Below are positions 6,492 through 12,852 of a stretch of 12,852 bases of DNA, in pieces. Numbering within the stretch: the stretch's first letter is position 1; each line of letters opens with the position of its first letter. Under the pieces are notes generated by a model. It was given only the letters and a program-made list of their open reading frames with translations, made no database searches and was not told the origin of the DNA. The stretch is from Oscillospiraceae bacterium. GTDB lineage: Bacteria; Bacillota; Clostridia; Oscillospirales; Oscillospiraceae. The position numbers and the translations under genes are program-made. The stretch lies in the NCBI GenBank assembly GCA_020025715.1, contig JAHHRQ010000055.1, positions 1 through 12,852 on the forward strand, in the 5' to 3' direction.

Positions 6492-7520
6492 GTGCAAAAT
6501 ACTGATTCAGAGAAAAAACAGCCGTGGTATGAGAAAAAAAGACCATGGTGGCAACTGGTAATACTTGATATAGTACTGGCGGCATTGGTTGTGGGCATTT
6601 TTGCATTTTTCCATCTTCTGCTTCCAAAACTGAAACTCATTAAAAACGGTATGCCCGACCCGATTTACGAGGTAAATGTGGCAGAAACACCGACTCCTGA
6701 GTATGATACAGAAGGGGAGAGCGATCCGGAGTGGAGAGAAAAGTTTGCAGAATTTTTTACTCCGGAAACCGTTATAACCGAAAACAGCTATTCAAGCCCG
6801 GATATATCCATTCAGATAACAAAGCATGATACAGGTGAGGATCTCACATACTTCGTTGCAGACATTCATGTAGCGGATATTGAAAACTTCCAGACCTGCT
6901 TTGCCCTTGAGCACAGCTCCGACAGTCCGGAGAATGTAGCCGAGGAAAACGGCGCAATACTTGCCATGAACGGCGATTACTGCACCAATCAGTCGGAAGG
7001 CTTTCTGGTAAGAAACGGTCTTTTATATATGACCGAGCAGACTAAATCCGATATTTGCGTTCTGTACTACGACGGTGTGGTTGAAACCTACGGCCCCAGT
7101 GAGTACAAGGTATCCGACCTTATGGAGAAAGAACCATATCAGGTGTGGAAATTCGGCCCTGAGCTTCTTGATAAAAACGGAAATCCCAAGACTGAGTTTA
7201 ATACCAGTGATGCCATTATGCACCGCCATCCCCGCAGCGGCTTCGGCTATTACGAGCCGGGACACTACTGCTTCGTGGTGGTAGACGGACGGCAGCCCGG
7301 ATATTCCAACGGCATAAACATGGAAAACTTCTCAAAGCTTTTTGCAGACCTTGGCTGCGTAAGAGCATTTAACATGGACGGCGGCGCATCCTCCAGCATG
7401 GTTTTTGACAATAAAACCGTGAACAGCCCCAGCGGCGGAGGGAGATATATAAGCGACATGCTTATAATAACAGAGAAAAAGCTGCCTGAAACACAGGAGA
7501 CTCAGGAGGCTGTAAAATGA
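6492..7520 (+). CDS. Membrane-anchored phosphodiester glycosidase (NAGPA-domain) family protein
   Basis: 342 residues. A charged, Trp-rich N-terminus (PWYEKKRPWW) precedes one transmembrane helix at about 21-46, then a Pro/Glu/Thr linker and a C-terminal domain of the NAGPA/DUF2233 type from about 95 to 330. Family marks are AMNGDYC (158-164), HPRSGFGY (246-253), FVVVDGRQPGYSNG (261-274) and NMDGGASSSMVF (294-305) followed by VNSPSGGGRYISDMLII. The human relative removes GlcNAc from a GlcNAc-phosphate diester; bacterial members act on cell-surface or exopolysaccharide phosphodiesters, and the exact substrate here is unknown. The active domain should face outward. The start is GTG at 6492, with AAGGGAG seven bases upstream; there is no nearby ATG upstream. 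The TGA overlaps the next gene's ATG. Confidence 0.85.
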   Translation: MQNTDSEKKQPWYEKKRPWWQLVILDIVLAALVVGIFAFFHLLLPKLKLIKNGMPDPIYEVNVAETPTPEYDTEGESDPEWREKFAEFFTPETVITENSYSSPDISIQITKHDTGEDLTYFVADIHVADIENFQTCFALEHSSDSPENVAEENGAILAMNGDYCTNQSEGFLVRNGLLYMTEQTKSDICVLYYDGVVETYGPSEYKVSDLMEKEPYQVWKFGPELLDKNGNPKTEFNTSDAIMHRHPRSGFGYYEPGHYCFVVVDGRQPGYSNGINMENFSKLFADLGCVRAFNMDGGASSSMVFDNKTVNSPSGGGRYISDMLIITEKKLPETQETQEAVK

Positions 7521-7711
7521 AATTTTTAAAATTTATTCTGCCTCATCTTGCCATTGCAATGCTTCTGGGACTTGTGGTGCTTATGATTCTGGACGGAAGA
7601 AACCCGCTTATGAACTTCCTCACAGGCTCAGCGGCTAAAACCTATATGCTTATAATGTGTGTATTATGCATAGGCGTTATTGCTGTCAATATAAGAGAAA
7701 AAAACAAATAA
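7517..7711 (+). CDS. Small membrane protein, function unknown
   Basis: 64 residues with two hydrophobic helices (about 7-27 and 41-58) joined by a short loop with DGRNPLMNFLTGS, and a basic tail REKNK. I do not recognise the family. It is clearly translated with the glycosidase gene: AGGAGG at 7504-7509 lies inside the upstream gene, seven bases before the ATG, and start and stop overlap as ATGA (7517-7520). It may help to place or partner the anchored glycosidase, but that is inference from position alone. Confidence 0.8.
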   Translation: MKFLKFILPHLAIAMLLGLVVLMILDGRNPLMNFLTGSAAKTYMLIMCVLCIGVIAVNIREKNK

Positions 7712-7833
7712 TTTCATACTGAAAAGCTGAATTTTCAAGAAAAAATTTCGATTATACGTGCGGCTTGGCTAATATGTATAGATATAATATTATAAAGACT
7801 TAATATAGAAGAAATTTCGTTAAATATCCTTAA

Positions 7834-7862
7834 TTGAAGAATACGGTCAGTAGTGATAAAAT
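7834..7862 (+). promoter_or_regulatory. SigA-type promoter of the DUF4914-type gene
   Basis: TTGAAG (7834-7839), 17-nt spacer, TAAAAT (7857-7862), with TGA immediately before the -10, an extended -10 element. The predicted start near 7869 leaves a leader of about 60 nt. A second TATAAT at 7783-7788 has no acceptable -35. Confidence 0.65.
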
Positions 7863-7877
7863 TTTATATCATCACTA
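7851..7877. promoter_or_regulatory. Inverted repeat over the -10, candidate operator
   Basis: TAGTGAT (7851-7857) and ATCACTA (7871-7877) form a perfect 7-bp inverted repeat separated by 13 AT-only or nearly AT-only bases. It covers the -10 box and the predicted start point, the usual place for a repressor site. No poly-T follows, so it is not a terminator. The regulator is unknown. Confidence 0.45.
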
Positions 7878-7928
7878 AAGTATTAAAGTATATTAAGCGA
7901 TGAAGAATCCCTTGAAAGGAGCTATTTT

Positions 7929-9821
7929 ATGTATTCACATCCCTATTTAAAAAATTTCTCTCTCCCGGCAGAGATTGTGGAAACCCTGAATAAATGTCAG
8001 GTAATCTGTTTCCCTGAGACAAAGGCTCAGCTCGTGGAGATGTGCTTCGGCCCTACTCACAGCTCCAGATATGATGTTATGTATCCTATCCCCGGCAAGG
8101 GTACTTTCAAGGCAGCTGATGTAGCACGCTGCAAGAACGGCCCCGTAGTCAACTACATGGAAGACTATATGCGCCGCCGTGACCCGGACTGCATGCGTAT
8201 AGGTGATGATCTGCCTACCGATAAGCCCAGATTCAAAGATGTTTACGGCTATGAGTTTTCAGGCCTGAGAAAGGAAACTCTCCAGTGGCTTTCCGAGCAG
8301 CAGCTTATACTTCTGCCTTTCCATTCCGGCGGAAAATATTACGGCTATGACAGCATTATGATCTGCCCTATGAACGCTGCTTTCTTTGCTCTCTCCATCG
8401 CAAATATGCAGGGCTTTGTAAGCATCTATGATGTTAAACCCGGCTTTAAGCCCAGAGCAATTATATACGTTGCACCTCCTTTCAGATACACCCACTTCAA
8501 GGGCAAACAGGTTGTCGTCCACAACCGCTCCGAAGAGCTGCACGAGGTTTTCTCATATAACCTCTATCCCGGCCCCTCTGCCAAAAAAGGTGTTTTCTCC
8601 ATTCTGCTTGATATCGGCGAGCATGAAGGCTGGATAACAAACCACGCTTCCGCTGCAATGGTTGAATCTCCTTATGAAAACGAGGTTGTATTCATGCACG
8701 AAGGTGCTTCCGGCGGCGGCAAGAGCGAAATGCTGGAGGAGCTGCATAAAGAGGACGGCAGAATTCTGCTTGGAACACATACAATTTCAGGTGAAAAATG
8801 CTATCTGAACTTCGGTGAATCCTGTAAAATACATCCTATTGCCGATGATATGGTTATGGCCAGAACCGACCTTCAGAATGATTCCAAGCGCCTTGTTATT
8901 GCAGACGCTGAGGACGGCTGGTTTTTGCGTATGGACGGAGATACAAGCTACGGCATGAATCCCCAGTACGAGAGAATAAGCATTCATCCCCCCGAGCCTC
9001 TGGAATTCTTCAATATGGACGGTGTGCCCGGTGCAACCTGCCTTATCTGGGAGCATGTGCTCAATTCTGACGGTACACGCTGCTCTAACCCCCGCGTAAT
9101 CATTCCCCGCAATATGATTGAAAATATCATCCCCGGAAACCAGCCTCAGGAAGTCAATGTACGTTCATTCGGTGTTCGTATGCCGCCTTCCACCAAGGAC
9201 TCTCCCAACTACGGTGTTATGGGTCTTTTACAGATTGTACCTACATCCATTGCATGGCTCTGGCGTCTGGTTTCTCCCCGTGGATTTAAGAATCCCTCTA
9301 TCTCAGATACCGGCGGAAGCGAGCTTAAGAGCGAGGGCGTAGGTTCCTACTGGCCCTTCTCCACCGGTAAAAAGGTTACTCAGGCCAACATGCTGCTCCA
9401 CCAGCTTGTTGATGCACCCAAAACCATGAATATCCTTATACCTAACCAGCACATCGGTGCCTACCACGTGGGCTTTGCCGGTGAATGGCTCACCAGAGAA
9501 TATCTGGCAAGAAAGGGCGGAAGAGTTAAGGCTTCACACCTTGTTCCTGCCCGCTGCCCCATTTTCGGCTACTCTCTGGATGAAATGAAGATAGACGGCC
9601 AGTATGTACGTCAGACCTTCCTCAGACCTGAGATGCAGTCTAAACTGGGTCTGGAAGGCTATGATGCCGGCGCAAAGATTCTGACAGACTTCTTTAAGAG
9701 CGAGATTAAGCAGTTTATTACTGATGATCTTGATCCTATGGGCAGAGAAATCATTGAGCTGTGCCTTAATGACGCTCCTCTTGAAGAGTACCTCAGAGTT
9801 ACACCTATGCTTATAAAGTAA
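7929..9821 (+). CDS. DUF4914-type protein with HPr-kinase/PEPCK-like P-loop
   Basis: 630 residues, soluble, no signal peptide. I recognise it as the uncharacterised DUF4914 type, which has about this length in clostridia and Bacteroides. In the middle is a P-loop, EGASGGGKSEMLEEL (258-272), followed about 35 residues on by IHPIADDMVMA (301-311). In HPr kinase/phosphorylase the order is GxSGxGKSE then H-[RK]-L-[IV]-A-D-D, and PEP carboxykinases carry GxSGTGKT then GDD, so a P-loop kinase core of that superfamily is likely. GGSELKSEGVGSYWPFSTG (462-480) is another striking Gly/Ser-rich stretch. The nucleotide and the phosphate acceptor are unknown. AAAGGAG seven bases before the ATG fixes the start. 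Single-gene unit with its own promoter and terminator. Confidence 0.8.
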   Translation: MYSHPYLKNFSLPAEIVETLNKCQVICFPETKAQLVEMCFGPTHSSRYDVMYPIPGKGTFKAADVARCKNGPVVNYMEDYMRRRDPDCMRIGDDLPTDKPRFKDVYGYEFSGLRKETLQWLSEQQLILLPFHSGGKYYGYDSIMICPMNAAFFALSIANMQGFVSIYDVKPGFKPRAIIYVAPPFRYTHFKGKQVVVHNRSEELHEVFSYNLYPGPSAKKGVFSILLDIGEHEGWITNHASAAMVESPYENEVVFMHEGASGGGKSEMLEELHKEDGRILLGTHTISGEKCYLNFGESCKIHPIADDMVMARTDLQNDSKRLVIADAEDGWFLRMDGDTSYGMNPQYERISIHPPEPLEFFNMDGVPGATCLIWEHVLNSDGTRCSNPRVIIPRNMIENIIPGNQPQEVNVRSFGVRMPPSTKDSPNYGVMGLLQIVPTSIAWLWRLVSPRGFKNPSISDTGGSELKSEGVGSYWPFSTGKKVTQANMLLHQLVDAPKTMNILIPNQHIGAYHVGFAGEWLTREYLARKGGRVKASHLVPARCPIFGYSLDEMKIDGQYVRQTFLRPEMQSKLGLEGYDAGAKILTDFFKSEIKQFITDDLDPMGREIIELCLNDAPLEEYLRVTPMLIK

Positions 9822-9831
9822 AAAGGCCTTA

Positions 9832-9864
9832 AACGGCCCACGGCAGGAGCCGGGGCCGTTTTTT
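9832..9864 (+). terminator. Intrinsic terminator after the DUF4914-type gene
   Basis: AACGGCCC (9832-9839) pairs with GGGCCGTT (9853-9860), and inside it CGGC-AGGA-GCCG pairs again (9841-9852), leaving only A9840 bulged. Six T residues end the structure. It lies 10 nt past the stop codon. Confidence 0.92.
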
Positions 9865-9895
9865 CCTGTTATTAAATAGTGAAAGGAAAAAGACT

Positions 9896-10954
9896 ATGAA
9901 AATAGTTGTTTTAGGCGGCGGTCTCAGCACCGAGCGCCATGTATCACTTGTATCCGGTACCTCAGTATGCAGAGCTTTGAGATCACTGGGACACAAGGCA
10001 ATTTTTGTTGACATGTTTATGGGACTTGAAAATTATGAGGGCAGACTTGAAGATGCCTTCGACGTTCCGGACGGCTTCTGCGGTGAGGTAGCCATTGAGA
10101 CTGTTGCACCTGATATAGAAGCTGTAAAAAAATCCAGAAAGTTTAAAAGCCCTTCAAGACTGGGCAAAAACGTGCTGGAAATCTGCCAGCTGGCTGACTG
10201 CGTTTTCCTGGGCCTCCACGGCGAGGACGGCGAGGACGGCAAGATTCAGGCAGCTCTTGACCTTATGGGCGTTCCCTATACCGGTTCCGACCCCTTAAGC
10301 TCCGGAATGGCAATGGATAAGGCCGTGGCAAAGCGGATAATGGAAAGCTGCGGCGTCCCCACACCTGCATGGCAGGAAATCACCTATTCGGAAGAAGATA
10401 TTCCCGCTCTTGTTGAGAGCCTTAATCTTCCCTGCGTTGTAAAGGTTGTAGGCGGCGGCTCATCCATAGGCGTTGCCCTTCCTGATACAAAAGAAGAGCT
10501 TGAAAATGCCCTCCGCGACATTCTGAAATACGGCAACAGAGTAGTAGTTGAGGAAAAAATTGAGGGCCGCGAGCTGACCGTTCCCGTGTTTGACGGCAGA
10601 TGCCTTTGCCCCATTGAAATCGTTCCTCCCGAGGGAATGACCTTTGACTATGTTGCAAAGTACCAGAACGGTGATAAGGGCGCTCGTGAGCTTTGCCCCG
10701 CACCTATAAGCGAGGAAGAAAAGAATATTTTAAGTGAGTATGCACTTAAAATACATAATGCACTTGGTCTTTCAGTATACTCAAGAGTGGACTTTATGCT
10801 GGATAAACAGGGAAGAGCTTTCTGCCTTGAAGTTAACACTCTGCCCGGTATGACCCCCAACAGCCTTATTCCCAAGGCCGCAGCTGTTGAAGGCATGACC
10901 TATCCTGAACTTTGCGAAAAAATTATCGATATTTCACTGAAAAAAAGTAGATAA
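9896..10954 (+). CDS. ddl: D-alanine--D-alanine ligase
   Basis: 352-residue ATP-grasp enzyme that joins two D-alanines for the peptidoglycan stem peptide. The N-terminal domain has VVLGGGLSTERHVSLVSG (4-21) and LHGEDGEDGKIQ (107-118). The ATP-binding part has MDKAVAKRIMESCGVPTP (140-157), VVKVVGGGSSIGV (181-193) and EEKIEGRELTV (219-229). The C-terminus has the metal-binding EVNTLPGMTPNSLIPKA (312-328). The omega-loop tyrosine is kept (DYVAKY, Y256), which points to D-Ala-D-Ala rather than a D-lactate-making vancomycin-resistance ligase. The position after VVK, usually proline, is valine. AAAGGA lies just upstream of the ATG. It starts 31 nt after the preceding terminator with no clear promoter between, so transcription may come from read-through or from within the upstream gene. 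Confidence 0.95.
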   Translation: MKIVVLGGGLSTERHVSLVSGTSVCRALRSLGHKAIFVDMFMGLENYEGRLEDAFDVPDGFCGEVAIETVAPDIEAVKKSRKFKSPSRLGKNVLEICQLADCVFLGLHGEDGEDGKIQAALDLMGVPYTGSDPLSSGMAMDKAVAKRIMESCGVPTPAWQEITYSEEDIPALVESLNLPCVVKVVGGGSSIGVALPDTKEELENALRDILKYGNRVVVEEKIEGRELTVPVFDGRCLCPIEIVPPEGMTFDYVAKYQNGDKGARELCPAPISEEEKNILSEYALKIHNALGLSVYSRVDFMLDKQGRAFCLEVNTLPGMTPNSLIPKAAAVEGMTYPELCEKIIDISLKKSR

Positions 10955-10976
10955 ATTCATATAAGTTCACAAATTC

Positions 10977-11007
10977 TTGATGTTTTGGCCTTGAACTGTG
11001 GTAAAAT
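10977..11007 (+). promoter_or_regulatory. Extended -10 promoter of the zinc-ribbon/J-protein operon
   Basis: TAAAAT at 11002-11007 preceded directly by TGG makes an extended -10. A -35-like TTGATG lies at 10977-10982 with a long 19-nt spacer. The start would be near 11014, with the ribosome site AAAGGTGAG just before the ATG at 11040. Confidence 0.5.
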
Positions 11008-11039
11008 GAAACATTAGAAAAATATTTAAAGGTGAGAAC

Positions 11040-11444
11040 ATGAAGGAACGCATGGCAAGGTTTATGGCCGGAAGAAACGGCAATGACCAGCTGAATTTAT
11101 TTTTACTTGTGGTGGATATAGTGCTTCTGCTGCTGGCAGGAATATTTGCCAACAGCATAGGTAAGTATATATATCCGCTGGTGTTTTTACTGCTGATATA
11201 CATTTACTTCAGGATGTTTTCCAGAAATGTGTATAAGCGTCGTGAAGAAAACGGGAAGTTTATCCGTCAGAAGCTTAAAGTCACAGGCTATCTCCATATG
11301 CGCCATGAGCGCTGGATACAGCGTCATGACTATAAGTTCTTTACCTGCCCCAGCTGCAAGACTACTTTGAGAGTCCCCAGAGGACACGGCAGAATCAAGA
11401 TAGTGTGCCGTAAGTGCGGCACCTCTTTTGAGGGAAAGAGCTGA
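11040..11444 (+). CDS. Membrane protein with C-terminal zinc ribbon
   Basis: 134 residues. A basic N-terminus leads to two hydrophobic helices, about 18-40 (LNLFLLVVDIVLLLLAGIF) and 43-60 (YIYPLVFLLLIYIYFRMF), then a highly basic linker (KRREENGKFIRQKLK) and a CPSC...CRKC pair (C103, C106, C123, C126) that should bind one zinc in a ribbon. With two helices both ends probably lie in the cytoplasm. Function is unknown; a scaffold or nucleic-acid/protein-binding adaptor at the membrane is possible. It is first in a tight operon with the next two genes; its TGA ends one base before the next ATG. Confidence 0.85.
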   Translation: MKERMARFMAGRNGNDQLNLFLLVVDIVLLLLAGIFANSIGKYIYPLVFLLLIYIYFRMFSRNVYKRREENGKFIRQKLKVTGYLHMRHERWIQRHDYKFFTCPSCKTTLRVPRGHGRIKIVCRKCGTSFEGKS

Positions 11445-11445
11445 G

Positions 11446-12294
11446 ATGTTCGGTTATCTAACAGGCTCTCAGGAGTATCTGACGGAAGAACAGCAAAAAA
11501 GATACAGGGCATGTTATTGCGGCTTGTGCCGGTGCCTTAAAGAGCGGCACGGCAGTCTGGCAAGAATGGTTTTGAATTATGATATGACCTTTCTTGTGCT
11601 ACTGCTTAACTCTCTTTATGAGCCGGAGGAAAAAAGCGGTGCAGATACATGCCCTGTACACCCGATTGAGCCCAGACAGTGGTGGCAGAGCGAGGCAACA
11701 GAGTATGCCGCCGATATGAATGTAGCTCTTGCGTACCATAAGTGTCTTGATGACTGGGAGGATGACGGCAATCTTGCTGCGCTTTCTCAGGCAAAAATGA
11801 TGTCGAAGGCTTATGAAAAAATTTCTGCTCTTTATCCGCGGCAGTGCAAGGCCATGGAAAGCTCTATTAAAGCTTTGAGCGAAATCGAAAAAGCCGGCCT
11901 TGAAGCGCCGGATGCGGCGGCTGATACTTTCGGCAATTTAATGGCCGAAGCTCTTGTATATAAAGAGGACAGGTGGAGCGATTGCCTCCGGGGCATGGGA
12001 AGGGCACTGGGCAGATTTATTTATATTATGGATGCCTGTCTTGACCTTCCGGCCGATACTGCCCGCAACAGATATAACCCGTTTAGGCGTTATTACGGTC
12101 TCAGCGATAATGAGCAGCGGTTCAGGGACATTCTTAAAATGACTCTGGGCGAATGTCTTATGTACTTTGACCGTTTACCCCTTGTTTTAGATTTAGGTAT
12201 AATGCAGAATATTCTGTGTTCCGGACTTTGGGTTCAGTTCAACAGAAAATACAGCGAGAAGAAAGGACCCTCAGATGATTCAGGATCCGTATAA
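11446..12294 (+). CDS. DUF5685-type helical protein with two Asp-rich motifs
   Basis: 282 residues from the ATG at 11446; a TTG six codons upstream is possible but the family usually begins MFGY. I recognise the DUF5685 type by MFGYLTG, RYRACYCGLCRCLKERHG (19-36) and FLVLLL. Function is unknown. The N-terminal Cys cluster (C23, C25, C28, C30) with C69 or C100 could bind a metal. Two further motifs stand out: AYHKCLDDWEDD (96-107) and GRFIYIMDACLDLPAD...NRYNPF (189-213). They resemble the paired Asp motifs of phytoene/squalene synthases, and most of the chain looks helical. No signal peptide. The upstream stop is one base before the ATG, and the 3' end overlaps the J-domain gene by 20 bases. 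Confidence 0.8.
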   Translation: MFGYLTGSQEYLTEEQQKRYRACYCGLCRCLKERHGSLARMVLNYDMTFLVLLLNSLYEPEEKSGADTCPVHPIEPRQWWQSEATEYAADMNVALAYHKCLDDWEDDGNLAALSQAKMMSKAYEKISALYPRQCKAMESSIKALSEIEKAGLEAPDAAADTFGNLMAEALVYKEDRWSDCLRGMGRALGRFIYIMDACLDLPADTARNRYNPFRRYYGLSDNEQRFRDILKMTLGECLMYFDRLPLVLDLGIMQNILCSGLWVQFNRKYSEKKGPSDDSGSV

Positions 12295-12852
12295 AGTCCT
12301 TGGCGTATCTCCCGACGCCTCCGATGAAGAGATCAAAAAAGCTTACAGGGAGCTTACAAAGAAATATCACCCCGACCTTAATCCTAATGACCCTACTGCA
12401 GCCCAGAAGATGAACGACATTAACGCCGCTTACGACCAGATTAAGAACGGCCCGCCTCAGCAGAACTACGGTTACGGAGGCTATGGCGGATACGGCCAGT
12501 CAGGTCAGTATCAGCAGTACGGCGGCAATACCTATTACGGCTGGGGCAATAACTGGAACCAGTATCAGCAGACGGAGAGAAGCGAGTATACTGCCGCAAA
12601 GAGCTATATCAGAAACGGTATGTATAAAGAAGCCATCAATGCACTTTCCGGCGTGCCCGTAAATGAGCGGGACGGCAGATGGTATTATATGAATGCAGTT
12701 GCAAATATGTATATGGGCAATAAGATAGCGGCGCTTGAAGATGCAAAACGTGCAGTTGCTATGGAGCCTAATAATGCAGAATACCGCAATCTGCTTCAGC
12801 AGCTCCAAAACGGCGGGGATTTCTATGACACCTATACTACCAGCTACGCCAC
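12275..12852 (+). CDS. J-domain (DnaJ-like) protein with TPR-like C-terminus, 3' end outside window
   Basis: Starts at ATG 12275 with AAAGGA eight bases upstream, inside the end of the preceding gene, and stays open to the window edge (192 complete codons). Residues 4-60 are a J domain: DPYKVLGVSPDASDEEIKKAY, the HPD motif at 32-34 and MNDINAAYDQI. J domains stimulate the ATPase of DnaK. Residues 59-100 form a linker made almost only of Tyr, Gly, Gln and Asn. From about 105 onward two helix pairs (AAKSYIRNGMYKEAINALSGV; WYYMNAVANMYMGNKIAALEDAKRAVAMEPNNAEY) look like tetratricopeptide repeats. It lacks the CxxCxGxG zinc domain in the visible part, so it is a class III (specialised) J protein, not DnaJ itself. 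Its partner or client is probably linked to the two genes before it. Confidence 0.9.
   Translation, partial: MIQDPYKVLGVSPDASDEEIKKAYRELTKKYHPDLNPNDPTAAQKMNDINAAYDQIKNGPPQQNYGYGGYGGYGQSGQYQQYGGNTYYGWGNNWNQYQQTERSEYTAAKSYIRNGMYKEAINALSGVPVNERDGRWYYMNAVANMYMGNKIAALEDAKRAVAMEPNNAEYRNLLQQLQNGGDFYDTYTTSYA

Noticed and set aside
7720..7740. Hairpin TGAAAA/TTTTCA after the small membrane protein gene as a terminator
   Set aside because: The stem is short and AT-rich and is followed by purines, not T residues.
7760..7788. TATAAT at 7783 as the promoter for the DUF4914-type gene
   Set aside because: No acceptable -35 lies at 16-18 bp; the promoter at 7834-7862 is better and closer.
11428..11445. TTG start six codons upstream of the DUF5685-type gene
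   Set aside because: Family members begin MFGY, and the ATG at 11446 directly follows the upstream stop codon in a coupled arrangement.
12500..12808. Minus-strand 102-codon open frame opposite the J-domain gene
   Set aside because: It is a shadow of the Tyr/Gly/Gln codons and TPR region of the J protein, has no ribosome site and no recognisable domain.

Overview
The window looks like chromosomal DNA from an endospore-forming anaerobic Firmicute, most likely a gut-type clostridium of the Oscillospirales/Ruminococcaceae sort. This is inferred from the spoVAD-spoVAE pair, strong GGAGG-type ribosome sites, TTGACA/TATAAT promoters, U-tailed terminators and several clostridial conserved-hypothetical families. 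No rRNA, tRNA, CRISPR array, insertion sequence or phage gene was seen, so this is ordinary core-type gene content with some little-studied families.

Left part (1-1850). The 3' end of a hexokinase-like gene (+) converges on spoVAE (-) at a shared hairpin. spoVAD and spoVAE (-) encode two parts of the spore dipicolinate uptake channel complex; spoVAC, their usual upstream partner, is absent here.

Middle (1812-6225). A complete polyamine ABC importer operon, potA-potB-potC-potD (-), has 4-nt or very short gene junctions and ends at a 15-bp-stem terminator. It starts from a strong promoter about 300 nt upstream of potA. The leader can form many hairpins and ends in an intrinsic terminator placed directly before the potA ribosome site. 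This is the best candidate in the window for an undescribed regulatory element: a possible polyamine-sensing riboswitch or attenuator.

Right part (6431-12852, all +). A consensus promoter drives an anchored phosphodiester glycosidase (NAGPA-domain) gene coupled to a 64-residue membrane protein. Next is a 630-residue DUF4914-type protein with an HPr-kinase/PEPCK-like P-loop, whose promoter is overlapped by an inverted repeat and which ends at a strong terminator. D-alanine--D-alanine ligase follows. A last tight operon encodes a membrane zinc-ribbon protein, a DUF5685-type helical protein carrying two Asp-rich motifs that recall phytoene/squalene synthases, and a J-domain protein with a Tyr/Gly/Gln-rich linker that runs off the right edge.

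All family names come from reading the translated sequences by eye. No database search was possible.
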